A stretch of 38,321 bases of DNA from Pseudomonadota bacterium (GCA_023439305.1 JAEXOO010000036.1:1-38321); one strand, 5' to 3'. Counted from the stretch's first letter, positions 15,891 through 24,693 are shown. Notes: generated by a model not told the origin, from the sequence alone. Made by a program: numbers and translations.

Positions 15891-17861
15891 ATGAAGCGCC
15901 TTGCCCGACCGCATCGATCCGACGGCCCCGCCGCCTCGCTGGCCCAGGCGCCCCACCCCATCAGTCCTTATGTGCCCATTCTGGCCATCGTGGTCATTGT
16001 GCTGTTGATGGGCGTGTTCGCCTGGGCGGTCAGCTCGGAACGGCGCGATGAGCAATCCGACGAACTGATCCGCAACGCCTTGTGGGTCGAGCAGTCGCTG
16101 TCTTTCCAATTGCGCTCACACGAGAACAACCTGACCCGCATCGCCGACGATCTGAGCCTGCCCGACCAACCGGGCGACACACGCGATGCACTGACCCAGT
16201 TGCAGCATTTCAAGACCATTCACCCGGACCTGCTCAAGGTCGTGGTGCAAGACCGCTTCGGCACTGCCTTGCTGGTGCGTCCGCCCGGCGCTGATACGCG
16301 CATTGCCGCCCATGTCGCTACGCCACGCAGCGCCACCTGGCTGCCGGTGTACGAGTCCAGCGAGCACAAAGAGGCCGTGCTGGACCTGGTCGTGCCCATT
16401 TATGAAAAAGACCAGATCGCGGGCACGCTGCGCGCCACCTTCTCGCTGCACAAGATTCTGACCGAAAACGTGCCCTGGTGGATTGCCGAGCATTACCACG
16501 TCATGCTGGTGGACAGCAGTGATACCGTGCTGGCCATGCGCTCCAAAGGCGCGCCGGCCAGCGATACGCTGCGCCACGCCATGTCGGTGGATCCGCCCAT
16601 GCACGGGCTGCGCATGATCATCACGCCCTATCAACAGAAAAGCATCCCCACGTTCACCTTGCTGCTGACCGTGATCGCGGGCCTGGCCTTACTGGCCGTG
16701 ATCAACCTGGTCATCCAGCATTATTACGCCCGCAAGCGTCGCGACGCCGAGAACGCCCTGGTGCAGGAGCAGGCCTTTCGCAGCGCCATCGAAGACTCCA
16801 TGGTCACCGGCATGCGTGCACGCGACCTGGACGGGCGCATTCTGTACGTCAATCCCGCGTTCTGCCGCCTGGTCGGCCTGGAAAGTCGCGAGATCGTGGG
16901 ACTTGCGCCGCCCATGCCCTGGTGGGTGCCGGAGATGATGGACGAGACGCTGGAGCGGCGCGACCGCCTCAAGCGCGCACCCTCGGTACAGGTCTTCGAA
17001 ACCCGCTTCCAGCATCGCGATGGCTCTCGCGTGGATGTGCAGGTATTCGAATCACCCCTGATCGATGCTCAAGGCGAACAGGTGGGCTGGATCGGCTCCA
17101 TCATCGATATCAGCTCGCGCAAGCAGGCCGAGGCCCTGGCCAGCTCACAATCGGAACAACTGCACCACACGGCCAAGCTGATCACCATGGGCGAGATGGC
17201 ATCCACTCTGGCGCACGAACTGAATCAGCCTCTGTCGGCCATCGCCAGCTATGCGGCGGGCGCCCTGAATCTGCTGCGGGCAGGCAATGCCGATCCCGCC
17301 CTGCTGACGCGCAGCATGGAAAGCCTGGCCGAACAGACACGCAGAGCCGGGCTGATCATCCACCGCATCCATGACTTCGTGCGCAAGCGCGACCCCCAGC
17401 TCAGCCGCCTGAACCTGGTCGATGCACTGCAAGGCGCGCTGACATTGGCGCGCGCTGATCTGCGCCGCCACGACATACAGCTGCGGCTGCCCACTCACCA
17501 CGAGCATCTGCCGGTGCTGGGCGACAAGGTGCTGCTGGAGCAGGTCATCTTCAATCTGGTGCGCAATGCGGCCGAGGCCATGACGACGCTGCCTCCCGAA
17601 CGCCGTCTGCTGGAAGTATCCTTGCTCGTGCGTGACGAAGTGGTGCTTGTCAGTGTGGCCGACCAGGGTCCCGGCGTCGCCCCCAACATCATGGCCGAAG
17701 TTTTCCAGGCCTTCACCACTACTAAAAGCGAAGGACTGGGGATAGGATTGAATATTTGCCGCTCCATCATCGAGCTGCATCATGGCAAACTCTGGTTCGA
17801 GAACGAAGCGCCTCACGGCGCCACCTTTCTGTTCTCTCTGCCCCTGACCAAACATGACTGA
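15891..17861 (+). CDS. DctB-like PAS sensor histidine kinase
   Basis: About 656 residues from ATG 15891; the frame extends to 15816 but that part lacks kinase features. A TM helix near 27-47, a periplasmic sensor of roughly 205 residues with the double-PAS look of DctB/C4-dicarboxylate sensors, and a second TM near 254-275 are followed by a PAS domain (about 295-415), then a HisKA box LAHELNQPLSAIASYA with phospho-accepting His442. The HATPase domain has NLVRNAAEA (N box), DQGPGV (G1) and GLGIGLNICRSI (G2). It presumably senses the TRAP substrate. It overlaps the response-regulator gene by 8 bp. Confidence 0.93.
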   Translation: MKRLARPHRSDGPAASLAQAPHPISPYVPILAIVVIVLLMGVFAWAVSSERRDEQSDELIRNALWVEQSLSFQLRSHENNLTRIADDLSLPDQPGDTRDALTQLQHFKTIHPDLLKVVVQDRFGTALLVRPPGADTRIAAHVATPRSATWLPVYESSEHKEAVLDLVVPIYEKDQIAGTLRATFSLHKILTENVPWWIAEHYHVMLVDSSDTVLAMRSKGAPASDTLRHAMSVDPPMHGLRMIITPYQQKSIPTFTLLLTVIAGLALLAVINLVIQHYYARKRRDAENALVQEQAFRSAIEDSMVTGMRARDLDGRILYVNPAFCRLVGLESREIVGLAPPMPWWVPEMMDETLERRDRLKRAPSVQVFETRFQHRDGSRVDVQVFESPLIDAQGEQVGWIGSIIDISSRKQAEALASSQSEQLHHTAKLITMGEMASTLAHELNQPLSAIASYAAGALNLLRAGNADPALLTRSMESLAEQTRRAGLIIHRIHDFVRKRDPQLSRLNLVDALQGALTLARADLRRHDIQLRLPTHHEHLPVLGDKVLLEQVIFNLVRNAAEAMTTLPPERRLLEVSLLVRDEVVLVSVADQGPGVAPNIMAEVFQAFTTTKSEGLGIGLNICRSIIELHHGKLWFENEAPHGATFLFSLPLTKHD

Positions 17862-18495
17862 AGCCCTTACTGCCCCGCTGGTCCATATCGTGGACGATGA
17901 CGATGCCATTCGCGACGCCCTGTCCTGGCTGTTCGCCACGCGCCAGGTGGACTCCCTCGTCTGGGACAGCGGTGAAGCCTTTCTGCAGGCCGTCACGCCC
18001 GACAGTCGAGGCTGCATTTTGCTGGACATACGCATGGGTGGCATATCGGGGCTGGAAGTCTTCGAGCGCCTGCGCCAAATGCAATCCGCACTGCCCGTCA
18101 TTTTTCTGACCGGCCACGGCGACCTGCCCTTGGCTGTGAACGCCCTCAAGCAAGGGGCGGCCGACTTCATCGAAAAGCCGTTCAATGACAATGACCTGGT
18201 GGACCGCGTCCTGGACGTGCTGCGCAGCTATCAGGTCAGCCAGGCCGAGCGCGCCAGCGAAGACGCCCTGGAGCGACGGCTAGAAACCCTGTCGCAGCGC
18301 GAACGCGAGGTGCTGGCCCTGGCCCTGGAGGGCCGCTTGAACAAACAGATTGCCGAAGACCTGAGCATCACCATGCGCACCGTGGAAGTCCACCGCGCCC
18401 GCGCCCTGGAAAAAATGCAGGCCCGCACTCTGCTGGAACTGGCGCGGGCCCTGGACCCGGCACGGCTGAAAGACACCGGTTCAGGCGCGGGTTGA
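17854..18495 (+). CDS. FixJ-like response regulator (receiver plus LuxR HTH)
   Basis: 213 residues. The receiver domain (8-120) has the acidic cluster VDDDDAI, phospho-acceptor Asp58 in LLDIRMGG, Thr86 in FLTGHGD and Lys108 in IEKPF. The LuxR/FixJ helix-turn-helix (about 143-200) carries LSQREREVLALALEGRLNKQIAEDLSITMRTVEVHR. It is the partner of the upstream kinase by overlap. The FixJ-type output, without an AAA+ domain, means it would act at sigma-70 promoters, unlike the rhizobial DctD. The obvious target is the divergent dctP promoter. Confidence 0.94.
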   Translation: MTEALTAPLVHIVDDDDAIRDALSWLFATRQVDSLVWDSGEAFLQAVTPDSRGCILLDIRMGGISGLEVFERLRQMQSALPVIFLTGHGDLPLAVNALKQGAADFIEKPFNDNDLVDRVLDVLRSYQVSQAERASEDALERRLETLSQREREVLALALEGRLNKQIAEDLSITMRTVEVHRARALEKMQARTLLELARALDPARLKDTGSGAG

Positions 18496-18570
18496 AGCCC
18501 AGCCCCGGCTTGCGGCAGCGATACGCCCTCGAACCCTGCGGTCAAGACCGGCAGGATGCGTCCCGATGTA

Positions 18571-18619
18571 TATAATGAAACCATAAAGCAATGGAGCCGC
18601 ACGGGCCTTTTTCCGTGCG
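18571..18619 (+). promoter_or_regulatory. moaC promoter -10 and leader hairpin
   Basis: A perfect TATAAT at 18571-18576 has no good -35 at 16-18 bp spacing, so transcription may depend on an activator or on upstream bases. The short leader contains a 7-bp hairpin CGCACGG/CCGTGCG (18598-18619) with a T-rich loop, ending 6 bp before the GGAGG ribosome site. It is too small to be the molybdenum-cofactor riboswitch. Confidence 0.5.
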
Positions 18620-18634
18620 CTTCCCGGAGGAATG

Positions 18635-19144
18635 ATGAGCACTACAAGCAAGCCGGCCGAGGCCGCACTGCACCTGTCCCACCTGGACGAAGACGGCAAA
18701 GTCTGCATGGTCGACGTCAGCGGCAAGAGCGCCACGGCACGCTCGGCCACCGCGCGCAGCGTCGTGCGTCTGAGCCCCGGCGCCTTCGAGCTGCTGTCAG
18801 CCAGCCGCAACGCCAAGGGCGAAGTCCTAAACACGGCTCGCGTGGCCGGCGTACTGGCCGCCAAGCGCTGCGCCGACCTGATCCCCATGTGCCACAGCCT
18901 GCCGCTGGACTTCGTGGGCATCGACTTTGAAAGCGACGCCGCCACGGGCACCATCGCCGTGCTGGCCACCTGCCGCACACGCTACACCACCGGCGTGGAA
19001 ATGGAAGCCATGACGGCGTGCAGCATCGCGGCGCTGACCATCTACGACATGTGCAAGGCGGCCGACAAAGGCATCATCATCGAACAGACCCGCCTGCTGG
19101 AAAAAACCGGCGGCAAAAGCGGCACCTGGACGGCCCCGGCCTGA
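18635..19144 (+). CDS. moaC: Cyclic pyranopterin monophosphate synthase
   Basis: 169 residues from ATG 18635. An adjacent in-frame ATG at 18632 is only 1 base from GGAGG, so the second is better placed. MoaC converts the MoaA product to cPMP. Signatures are MVDVSGKS, NTARVAGVLAAKRCADLIPMCHSLPL with the conserved Lys, and TGVEMEAMTACSIAALTIYDMCKAADKG, which holds the catalytic Asp and Lys. It is the first gene of a tight plus-strand cofactor operon. Confidence 0.97.
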   Translation: MSTTSKPAEAALHLSHLDEDGKVCMVDVSGKSATARSATARSVVRLSPGAFELLSASRNAKGEVLNTARVAGVLAAKRCADLIPMCHSLPLDFVGIDFESDAATGTIAVLATCRTRYTTGVEMEAMTACSIAALTIYDMCKAADKGIIIEQTRLLEKTGGKSGTWTAPA

Positions 19145-19165
19145 CCGACGCCCACGGAGACATTC

Positions 19166-19423
19166 ATGACTACCCCATCGACACTGCGCGTCCTGTATTT
19201 CGCCCAGGTAGCCGAACGCACTGGCGTGCGCCAGGAAAACTGGGACTGGCCGCAGGACGGCACCGTCCAGCAATGGCTGGACGCCCTGTTGCTGCGCCAT
19301 CCCAACTTGCAGGACATGTCGGGACGGCTGAAAGTGGCCGTCAATCAATTCCACGCTCGGCCCGACGATCCCGTGAAGCCCGGCGATGAAGTCGCGGTCT
19401 TCGAGCCCGTCACCGGAGGTTGA
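19166..19423 (+). CDS. moaD: Molybdopterin synthase small subunit
   Basis: An 85-residue ubiquitin-like sulfur carrier. It opens with LRVLYFAQVAERTG and ends in the required double glycine (EPVTGG), which is thiocarboxylated and donates sulfur to cPMP in the MoaE active site. It lies 21 bp after moaC and 1 bp before moaE. Confidence 0.95.
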   Translation: MTTPSTLRVLYFAQVAERTGVRQENWDWPQDGTVQQWLDALLLRHPNLQDMSGRLKVAVNQFHARPDDPVKPGDEVAVFEPVTGG

Positions 19424-19424
19424 T

Positions 19425-19904
19425 ATGGTTGTCGTGCAGACTCAGGACTTCGACGTCGCTGCGCTGAACGCCCAGTTGCGCTCGACGGCAGGCGGCAAAG
19501 CCGGCGCCATGGTCACCTTTGTGGGCTATGTGCGCGATCAGGCCGACGGCACGCCTACGCAATCGCTTTTTCTGGAGCACTATCCCGGCATGTGCGAGCG
19601 CGAGATCGAAGACGTATGCGCCCAGGCGCGCGCACGCTGGGCGATCCTGGACACCCTGGTCGTGCACCGTGTGGGCGAACTGGCCCTGACCGACCAGATC
19701 GTCTATGTGGGCGTGACCAGCGCGCACCGCGGCGATGCCTTTCGCGCCTGCGAATTCATCATGGACGTGCTCAAGACCCGCGCTCCCTTCTGGAAACGCG
19801 AGACTCTGGCCGACGGCCAGCGCTTCTGGGTCGAGCAGCGCGACAGCGACACCAATAAAACCGACTCCTGGAACCCTTCTTCCAACACGTCAAACCATGT
19901 CTAA
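19425..19904 (+). CDS. moaE: Molybdopterin synthase large subunit
   Basis: 159 residues from ATG 19425, with CGGAGG 5 bases upstream; the frame is open further upstream but would overlap moaD. MoaE features are GAMVTFVGYVRD, LFLEHYPGMCEREIE, HRVGEL, the SAHRGDAFRACEFIMDVLK helix and catalytic lysines Lys117 and Lys124 in KTRAPFWKRE. It forms the heterotetramer with MoaD. Its last 8 bases overlap moaB. Confidence 0.96.
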   Translation: MVVVQTQDFDVAALNAQLRSTAGGKAGAMVTFVGYVRDQADGTPTQSLFLEHYPGMCEREIEDVCAQARARWAILDTLVVHRVGELALTDQIVYVGVTSAHRGDAFRACEFIMDVLKTRAPFWKRETLADGQRFWVEQRDSDTNKTDSWNPSSNTSNHV

Positions 19905-20415
19905 AGCCCAACCCGATCTGCCGCCCGCCAGCCTCGCTTGCGCCGTGCTGACCATTTCGGACAAGCGCGGGCCAGACGACGACACCTCCGGCGACTACCT
20001 GGTTGCCAGCCTGCAGGACAGCGGTCATCGCTGCGTGCAGCGCGCCATCAGCCGCGACGACATCTACGCGGTACGCGCCGTGCTCAGCCAGTGGATCGCC
20101 GACCCGGATGTCCAGATTATTCTGTGCAATGGCGGCACCGGATTCAGCCACAAAAAATCCACCATCGCTGCCGTCACTCCCTTGCTGGATCAGGTGGTGA
20201 CCGGCTTTGGCGAACAGTTCCGCTACCTGTCCTTCCAGGACATCGGCTCCTCGGCGCTGCAATCGGACGCCCTGGCCGGAACCGCCAACCAGACCCTGCT
20301 GTTTTGCCTGCCCGGTTCGCCGGGCGCCTGCAAGCTGGCCTGGGAAAGCATTCTGCGCCCGCAGCTGGACAGCCGCCACCGCCCCTGCAACTTCGCCTCG
20401 CAATACCTGCGCTAA
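19897..20415 (+). CDS. moaB: Molybdenum cofactor biosynthesis protein B (MPT adenylyltransferase family)
   Basis: 172 residues of the MoaB/Mog fold. It has AVLTISDKRGPDDDTSGDYLV, the CNGGTG loop, TGFGEQFRYLSFQDIGSSALQSDALAG, LPGSPGACKLAWE and a C-terminal RPCNF typical of MoaB rather than Mog. After GGTG the sequence reads FSHKKST, whereas E. coli MoaB and Mog have an acidic residue there, so adenylylation activity should not be assumed. Translation is likely coupled to moaE through the overlap. Confidence 0.9.
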   Translation: MSKAQPDLPPASLACAVLTISDKRGPDDDTSGDYLVASLQDSGHRCVQRAISRDDIYAVRAVLSQWIADPDVQIILCNGGTGFSHKKSTIAAVTPLLDQVVTGFGEQFRYLSFQDIGSSALQSDALAGTANQTLLFCLPGSPGACKLAWESILRPQLDSRHRPCNFASQYLR

Positions 20416-20445
20416 GGCCCTGTTTCCACGGATCAACGCATACCC

Positions 20446-21651
20446 ATGATCGAATTCGACCTAGCACAGCAGCGCCTGGCCCAAGCGGGCCAGTTCCCCG
20501 GACAGACTGAACTCTGCGAATTGAACCATGCTCTGGGCCGCATCCTGGCCCAGGACATTCAGGCTCAGCTGGACATGCCTCCTGCTGACAACAGCGCCAT
20601 GGACGGCTATGCCGTGCGCCTGGCCGACTTGGACGAAGGCCGTATCCTGCCCATTCAGCAGCGCTGCTATGCCGGCGACATCCCCGAAACCCTGAAAGAA
20701 GGCATGGCCATCCGCATTTTCACCGGCAGCCTGCTGCCGCCCGGCGCGGACACCGTGGTCATCCAGGAGAACTGCCAGGAAGACGAACAAGGCGTACGCA
20801 TTCTGGAAACGCCCGAGGCCGGCGTGAACATCCGCCGCCGCGGCGAGGACATGCGCGCGGGCGAAGTGCTGATTCAGACCGGCACCAAGCTCAGCGCCGC
20901 CCACATCGCCCAACTGGCGGCCCAAGGCCATGCCAGCCTGTCCGTCTATCCCGCGCTGACCGTGGGCATCCTGACGACCGGCGACGAACTGACGCCCGCC
21001 GGGCAGCCGCTGCGTCCGGGCCAGATCTACAACTCCAATGCACCCATGCTCCAGGCCCAGCTGCAGGCTCTGGGCGTAGCGCAGGTGCGCGCCGTGCATG
21101 CCGCCGACACGCTGGAGGCCATACGCGATGCTCTGCAATCCTTGCTGGCTCAATGCGATCTGGTTCTGACCGTCGGCGGCGTGTCCGTGGGCGAAAAAGA
21201 CCTGGTCAAACCCGCCATCGAGTCCATAGGCGGGCAACTGGATCTGTGGAAAGTGCGCATGAAACCCGGCAAGCCCCTGGCTCTGGCCTATGTGCAGGAC
21301 AAGCCCCTGGTCTGCCTGCCCGGCAACCCCGTATCGTCCTACGCCGTCTTCTCCCTGATGGTGTCTCCTCTGGTGCGCCGCCTGCAAGGCCGTCATGAAA
21401 CCTTGCCTGCCGTGCGCTGGGGCGTATTACAGGGCGAACGCCGCTTTCTCGGCGACCGCGAAGAGTTCATCCGCGTGCAGGTGGGCTGCGACGAGCAAGG
21501 CCGCCTGCTGGCGCAGCCGTTCGGCAATCAAGGTTCGGGCGTGATCAGCTCCCTGCCCTGGGCCCAGGCCCTGGCGCGCATCCCGGCCGATACGCCTGTC
21601 GCCCCTGGCGATGTCGTGCGTCTGTACGAATACACGCAATGGCAAGCCTGA
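20446..21651 (+). CDS. moeA: Molybdopterin molybdenumtransferase
   Basis: A 401-residue MoeA that inserts molybdate into adenylated molybdopterin. Signatures in order: DMPPADNSAMDGYAV, GMAIRIFTGSLLPPGADTVV, NIRRRGEDMRAGE, GILTTGDEL, the MoCF loop TVGGVSVGEKDLVK, MKPGKPLALA and CLPGNPVSSYAVF. The C-terminal beta domain follows. It lies 30 bp after moaB and ends 14 bp before the stop of the convergent mobA, with no terminator hairpin visible between them. Confidence 0.97.
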   Translation: MIEFDLAQQRLAQAGQFPGQTELCELNHALGRILAQDIQAQLDMPPADNSAMDGYAVRLADLDEGRILPIQQRCYAGDIPETLKEGMAIRIFTGSLLPPGADTVVIQENCQEDEQGVRILETPEAGVNIRRRGEDMRAGEVLIQTGTKLSAAHIAQLAAQGHASLSVYPALTVGILTTGDELTPAGQPLRPGQIYNSNAPMLQAQLQALGVAQVRAVHAADTLEAIRDALQSLLAQCDLVLTVGGVSVGEKDLVKPAIESIGGQLDLWKVRMKPGKPLALAYVQDKPLVCLPGNPVSSYAVFSLMVSPLVRRLQGRHETLPAVRWGVLQGERRFLGDREEFIRVQVGCDEQGRLLAQPFGNQGSGVISSLPWAQALARIPADTPVAPGDVVRLYEYTQWQA

Positions 21652-21665
21652 TGTGAACCCAGCCG

Positions 21666-22280
21666 TTACCGCAGGACAAAATTAAGCGAGTGCGCCGCCT
21701 CCAGGTCCTGAGGAGTATTGATATTGAAGAAGGCTCGCGCCGGCACGTCGCGGAAATCGACTTCCACCGCGCCGGCCGCCTGCAGCCAGCTCATGACGCG
21801 GCGTTCGCCGCTGAGCAAGTACGCTTTCAGCGATGCAGCCTGATCTACTCGCACCAGAAGGCACAAAGGATGCGTGCGCTCGGCCTGCACATACGCTGCC
21901 GGCGCATTCTGCGCGCAGACGGCCTTGGCCAGTCGCCTGCCCAGATCGACAGGTACAAAGGGCAAGTCCACCGGACAAGACAGGGCCCAAGGCGTCGTCA
22001 CCTGCTCCAGGGCGCTGGCCAGACCAGCCAGAGGACCCAGATACCCGTCGAGCTGCGCCATGTCGGGCACCACCCGCCCCCAATGCACGTACTGCTCGGG
22101 ATTGCGATTAGCGCTGATCAGCAAAGGACCGACCTGCGGACGCAGGCGGCGCACCACGTGCTGCACCAAGGGCTGCCCGACCAAGGGCAACAAACCCTTG
22201 TCGACCTGGCCAGACAAGTCAAAGCGCCGCGCACGGCCTCCGGCCAGCACAATGCCGCTGATGTCATGCGTAGGAATCAT
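21666..22280 (-). CDS. mobA: Molybdenum cofactor guanylyltransferase
   Basis: A 204-residue nucleotidyltransferase that adds GMP to Mo-MPT to give the bis-MGD cofactor needed by formate dehydrogenase. The GTP-binding start is GIVLAGGRARRF, then VDKGLLPL. The usual RMGGxDKGL core is stretched here to RFDLSGQVDKGL, about three residues longer. YLGPLAGLASAL, SCPVDLPFV (the metal-binding D) and NINTPQDL are as expected. Its start overlaps the moaA stop by 4 bp. Confidence 0.95.
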   Translation of the reverse strand: MIPTHDISGIVLAGGRARRFDLSGQVDKGLLPLVGQPLVQHVVRRLRPQVGPLLISANRNPEQYVHWGRVVPDMAQLDGYLGPLAGLASALEQVTTPWALSCPVDLPFVPVDLGRRLAKAVCAQNAPAAYVQAERTHPLCLLVRVDQAASLKAYLLSGERRVMSWLQAAGAVEVDFRDVPARAFFNINTPQDLEAAHSLNFVLR

Positions 22281-23371
22281 CCGCCGATATAGCTCATCTC
22301 GATGCGTGGCCGACCGGCTGTTTGCTCGCCGCGAATTTCAGAATACCGATCCCGCCGTCCGGACCAGACACCGTGCAGATAGGCCGCCAACTGTTCGTCG
22401 GTCGCCCCGTCCCGCAACTGCGCGCGCACATCATAACCCTGAGATGCGAACAAGCACAGGAACAGCCGCCCCTCGGGCGAGAGCCGCATGCGCGAGCAGT
22501 CGCCGCAGAAGGGCTGGGATACGCTGGTGATCACGCCGACTTCGCCGGAGCCATCCGCAAAACGCCAGCGGCTGGCGACTTCGCCCCGGTATTGCGCCTG
22601 GGCGGGCGCCAGCGGGTAACGCTCATGGATGCGGGCCACGATGTCCGCGCCGCTGACCACCTCGTCCAGATTCCAGCCATTGCTGGTGCCTACGTCCATG
22701 TATTCGATGAAGCGCAGAATCTGTCCCGACCCCTTGAAGTGCTCGACCATGGGCAGGATCTGATCATCGTTCAGCCCCTTGCGCACCACCATATTGACCT
22801 TGACCGGCGCCAGTCCGACTGCATGGGCCTGGGCGATACCGTCCAGCACCGTGGCGACCGACACCCCGCTATCGCTCAGTTGCGTGAAACGCTGGTCATC
22901 CAGCGCATCCAGGCTGACCGTCACGCGGTTCAGACCCGCTTCCTTCAGAGCGCGCGCCTTGCGGCCCAGCAAGGTGCCATTGGTCGTCAGTGTCAGCTCC
23001 ACCGGATCGCCTTCAGGCGTGCGCAACCTGGCCAGCATCTCCACCAACACTTCGATATTGCGTCGCAAAAGCGGTTCGCCCCCGGTCAGACGCAGCTTGC
23101 GCACGCCCAAAGCCACGGCCTGCCGGGCGACGCGCTCGATCTCCTCGAAACTGAGCAGCGACGAATGCGGCAGGAACTCGTAGTCCGTGCCGAAGATTTC
23201 GCGCGGCATACAGTACGTACAGCGAAAATTGCATTTATCGGTCAAAGAAATGCGCAAGTCGCGCAACGGCCTGTGCCGTGTATCCAATGGCTGCCCCGGC
23301 ACACCGACGACACGTACCGTCGGTCTGCGTTCAGGCAGCGCACCCAGGGGAACTCCCGTGTGATCGCTCAT
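22277..23371 (-). CDS. moaA: GTP 3',8-cyclase
   Basis: 364 residues from ATG 23371; a TTG six codons upstream (23389) is an alternative. MoaA is a radical-SAM enzyme starting the pterin pathway from GTP. The N-terminal cluster is CNFRCTYC (Cys47, Cys51, Cys54), the SAM-binding motif is LTGGEPLLR, and the second cluster uses CGDC (Cys289, Cys292) plus Cys306. The C-terminal double glycine (SYIGG) essential for MoaA is present. It lies downstream of fdsR on the same strand with an 86-bp gap. Confidence 0.97.
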   Translation of the reverse strand: MSDHTGVPLGALPERRPTVRVVGVPGQPLDTRHRPLRDLRISLTDKCNFRCTYCMPREIFGTDYEFLPHSSLLSFEEIERVARQAVALGVRKLRLTGGEPLLRRNIEVLVEMLARLRTPEGDPVELTLTTNGTLLGRKARALKEAGLNRVTVSLDALDDQRFTQLSDSGVSVATVLDGIAQAHAVGLAPVKVNMVVRKGLNDDQILPMVEHFKGSGQILRFIEYMDVGTSNGWNLDEVVSGADIVARIHERYPLAPAQAQYRGEVASRWRFADGSGEVGVITSVSQPFCGDCSRMRLSPEGRLFLCLFASQGYDVRAQLRDGATDEQLAAYLHGVWSGRRDRYSEIRGEQTAGRPRIEMSYIGG

Positions 23372-23434
23372 TGTGTTCTCGTCATTCAAGGACAGGGTTC
23401 AGCCCCGTCTCATGGTCTGTGTTTTCGTAAATTA

Positions 23435-23454
23435 GCACGCGCCGGCATGCGTGC
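23435..23454 (-). terminator. Weak hairpin after fdsR
   Basis: GCACGC/GCGTGC with an 8-nt loop lies 3 bp beyond the fdsR stop, followed on the minus strand by TAATTTACG. The stem is short and the tail poorly T-rich, so it would be leaky at best. fdsR transcripts may continue into moaA-mobA. Confidence 0.35.
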
Positions 23455-23457
23455 GCA

Positions 23458-24564
23458 TCAGCGCCAGAGCAGGTCGGCGGGTTGTCCGAAAGCCTGCTCC
23501 AAGGTCATGATGCGCCCCATGCCCTGCGGGTCATAGCCCACCAGTTCCTGCATGAACTGGCCGTAAGCCGGTCCGGTAATCAAGTCCATCAAGTTCTGCA
23601 TAGGAGCTGTTTCCAGCGCATCGTGCTTTACCGCGATGAAATAACGCTCCTGCGCCAAGGGAATGAAATCCAGTCCACAGCGGCTGGCCGCCGTTTCCAC
23701 GCCCAGGCCGGTGTCGGCCATGCCGCTGGCCACGTGGGCCGCCACCGCCATGTGCGTCAATTCTGTGGTTTCGAAACCCGGAACCGCATTCGTGTTTACC
23801 CCTAGCTGGCCCAACAGCAAGGTCGCCAGAAAGCGCGTGCTGGAGCCGATCTGCCGATTCACGAAACGCACGTCCGGGCGCACCAGATCCGCAATGCCGG
23901 TAATGTTCTTGGGGTTGCCGCGCTCCACGAAAAGACCGGTATTGCGGGTAGCCAGGAATATCAGGCGGTGACTCAAGGGCGAAAGCCATTCGCTGTAGCG
24001 CCGCAGGGCAGCCCCTTCAAATTGTCCGGCGGGCACTTGAAACCCTGCCAGATCACAATCGCCTCGCTCCAGCGAGGCCAGTGCCTCGATGGCGGTGCGA
24101 TAGCGCAATTCCAGCGGCAGCATGTCCATTTCGTTGGCCAGACGCATCAAGCCTTCAATTGCAAAACCATGACTGGCCTGCAAACGCAGCCGTGTCGCGG
24201 GTTGGCTGTACAGGCGCCCCAGCTCTTCCTGCAGTTCAGAGGCCATGCTTTCCAGTGTGGGCGTCAGACGGGCATCCAGACGACGATTGGCCCACAGCAG
24301 GCGCTGGGCGAACTCCGTCAGCTTGGTGCCCTTGCGGCGCGAGGTTTCCAGCAGGGCGGCATCGAATTCTTTTTCGGCATTGCGCAGCAAGCCCCAGGCA
24401 TGGCGATAGGAGAACTGGCAGACCTTGCTGGCGCCGGACAAATGTCCAAGGCTTTCGATAGCGCCCAGCAGCCGCAGCACATCGCCCATGGGGAGCACGG
24501 CACCGCCTGCGTTTTCCAGCACCCACTCGGATCGCAGCTTAGCTTTGAACTTGAGATTGGACAT
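23458..24564 (-). CDS. fdsR: ModE-type HTH / periplasmic-binding-like domain regulator (FdsR type)
   Basis: 368 residues in two parts. The N-terminus (about 27-105) is a ModE-like winged HTH: VLRLLGAIESLGHLSGASK, then FSYRHAWGLL and TKLTEFAQRLLWA. The C-terminus (about 125-350) is a cytoplasmic binding-protein-like domain with LRLQASHGFAIEG, RGDCDLAGFQVP, FVNRQIGSSTRFLATLL and LGVETAASRCGLDFIPL, related to molybdate/oxyanion-binding domains fused to regulators. It is divergent from the formate dehydrogenase operon, the position I recall for fdsR of Cupriavidus necator. A formate- or molybdate-type effector is plausible but not shown. Confidence 0.85.
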   Translation of the reverse strand: MSNLKFKAKLRSEWVLENAGGAVLPMGDVLRLLGAIESLGHLSGASKVCQFSYRHAWGLLRNAEKEFDAALLETSRRKGTKLTEFAQRLLWANRRLDARLTPTLESMASELQEELGRLYSQPATRLRLQASHGFAIEGLMRLANEMDMLPLELRYRTAIEALASLERGDCDLAGFQVPAGQFEGAALRRYSEWLSPLSHRLIFLATRNTGLFVERGNPKNITGIADLVRPDVRFVNRQIGSSTRFLATLLLGQLGVNTNAVPGFETTELTHMAVAAHVASGMADTGLGVETAASRCGLDFIPLAQERYFIAVKHDALETAPMQNLMDLITGPAYGQFMQELVGYDPQGMGRIMTLEQAFGQPADLLWR

Positions 24565-24592
24565 GATCGTAAACGTTGTGTGTTCTCGTATT

Positions 24593-24619
24593 ATGTTTCC
24601 AGAAACATGTACAAAACAT
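24593..24619. promoter_or_regulatory. Palindromic operator candidate in the fdsR-fdsG interval
   Basis: A perfect palindrome ATGTTTC-CA-GAAACAT (24593-24608) is followed by another AAACAT (24614-24619) exactly 11 bp after the first (24603-24608), so the copies face the same side of the helix. It lies 28 bp before the fdsR start and overlaps where both divergent promoters should be. It is a good candidate for FdsR binding. Confidence 0.5.
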
Positions 24620-24693
24620 TATATATGCGAAATATTGCTTATTGAAGTTGATTGATTTCCTTTGTAGATTAGGGGGGAAAACACATTCAATAA

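Noticed and set aside
18598..18619. Molybdenum-cofactor riboswitch upstream of moaC
   Set aside because: The leader is only about 50 nt and holds a single 7-bp hairpin, far too small for the moco aptamer.
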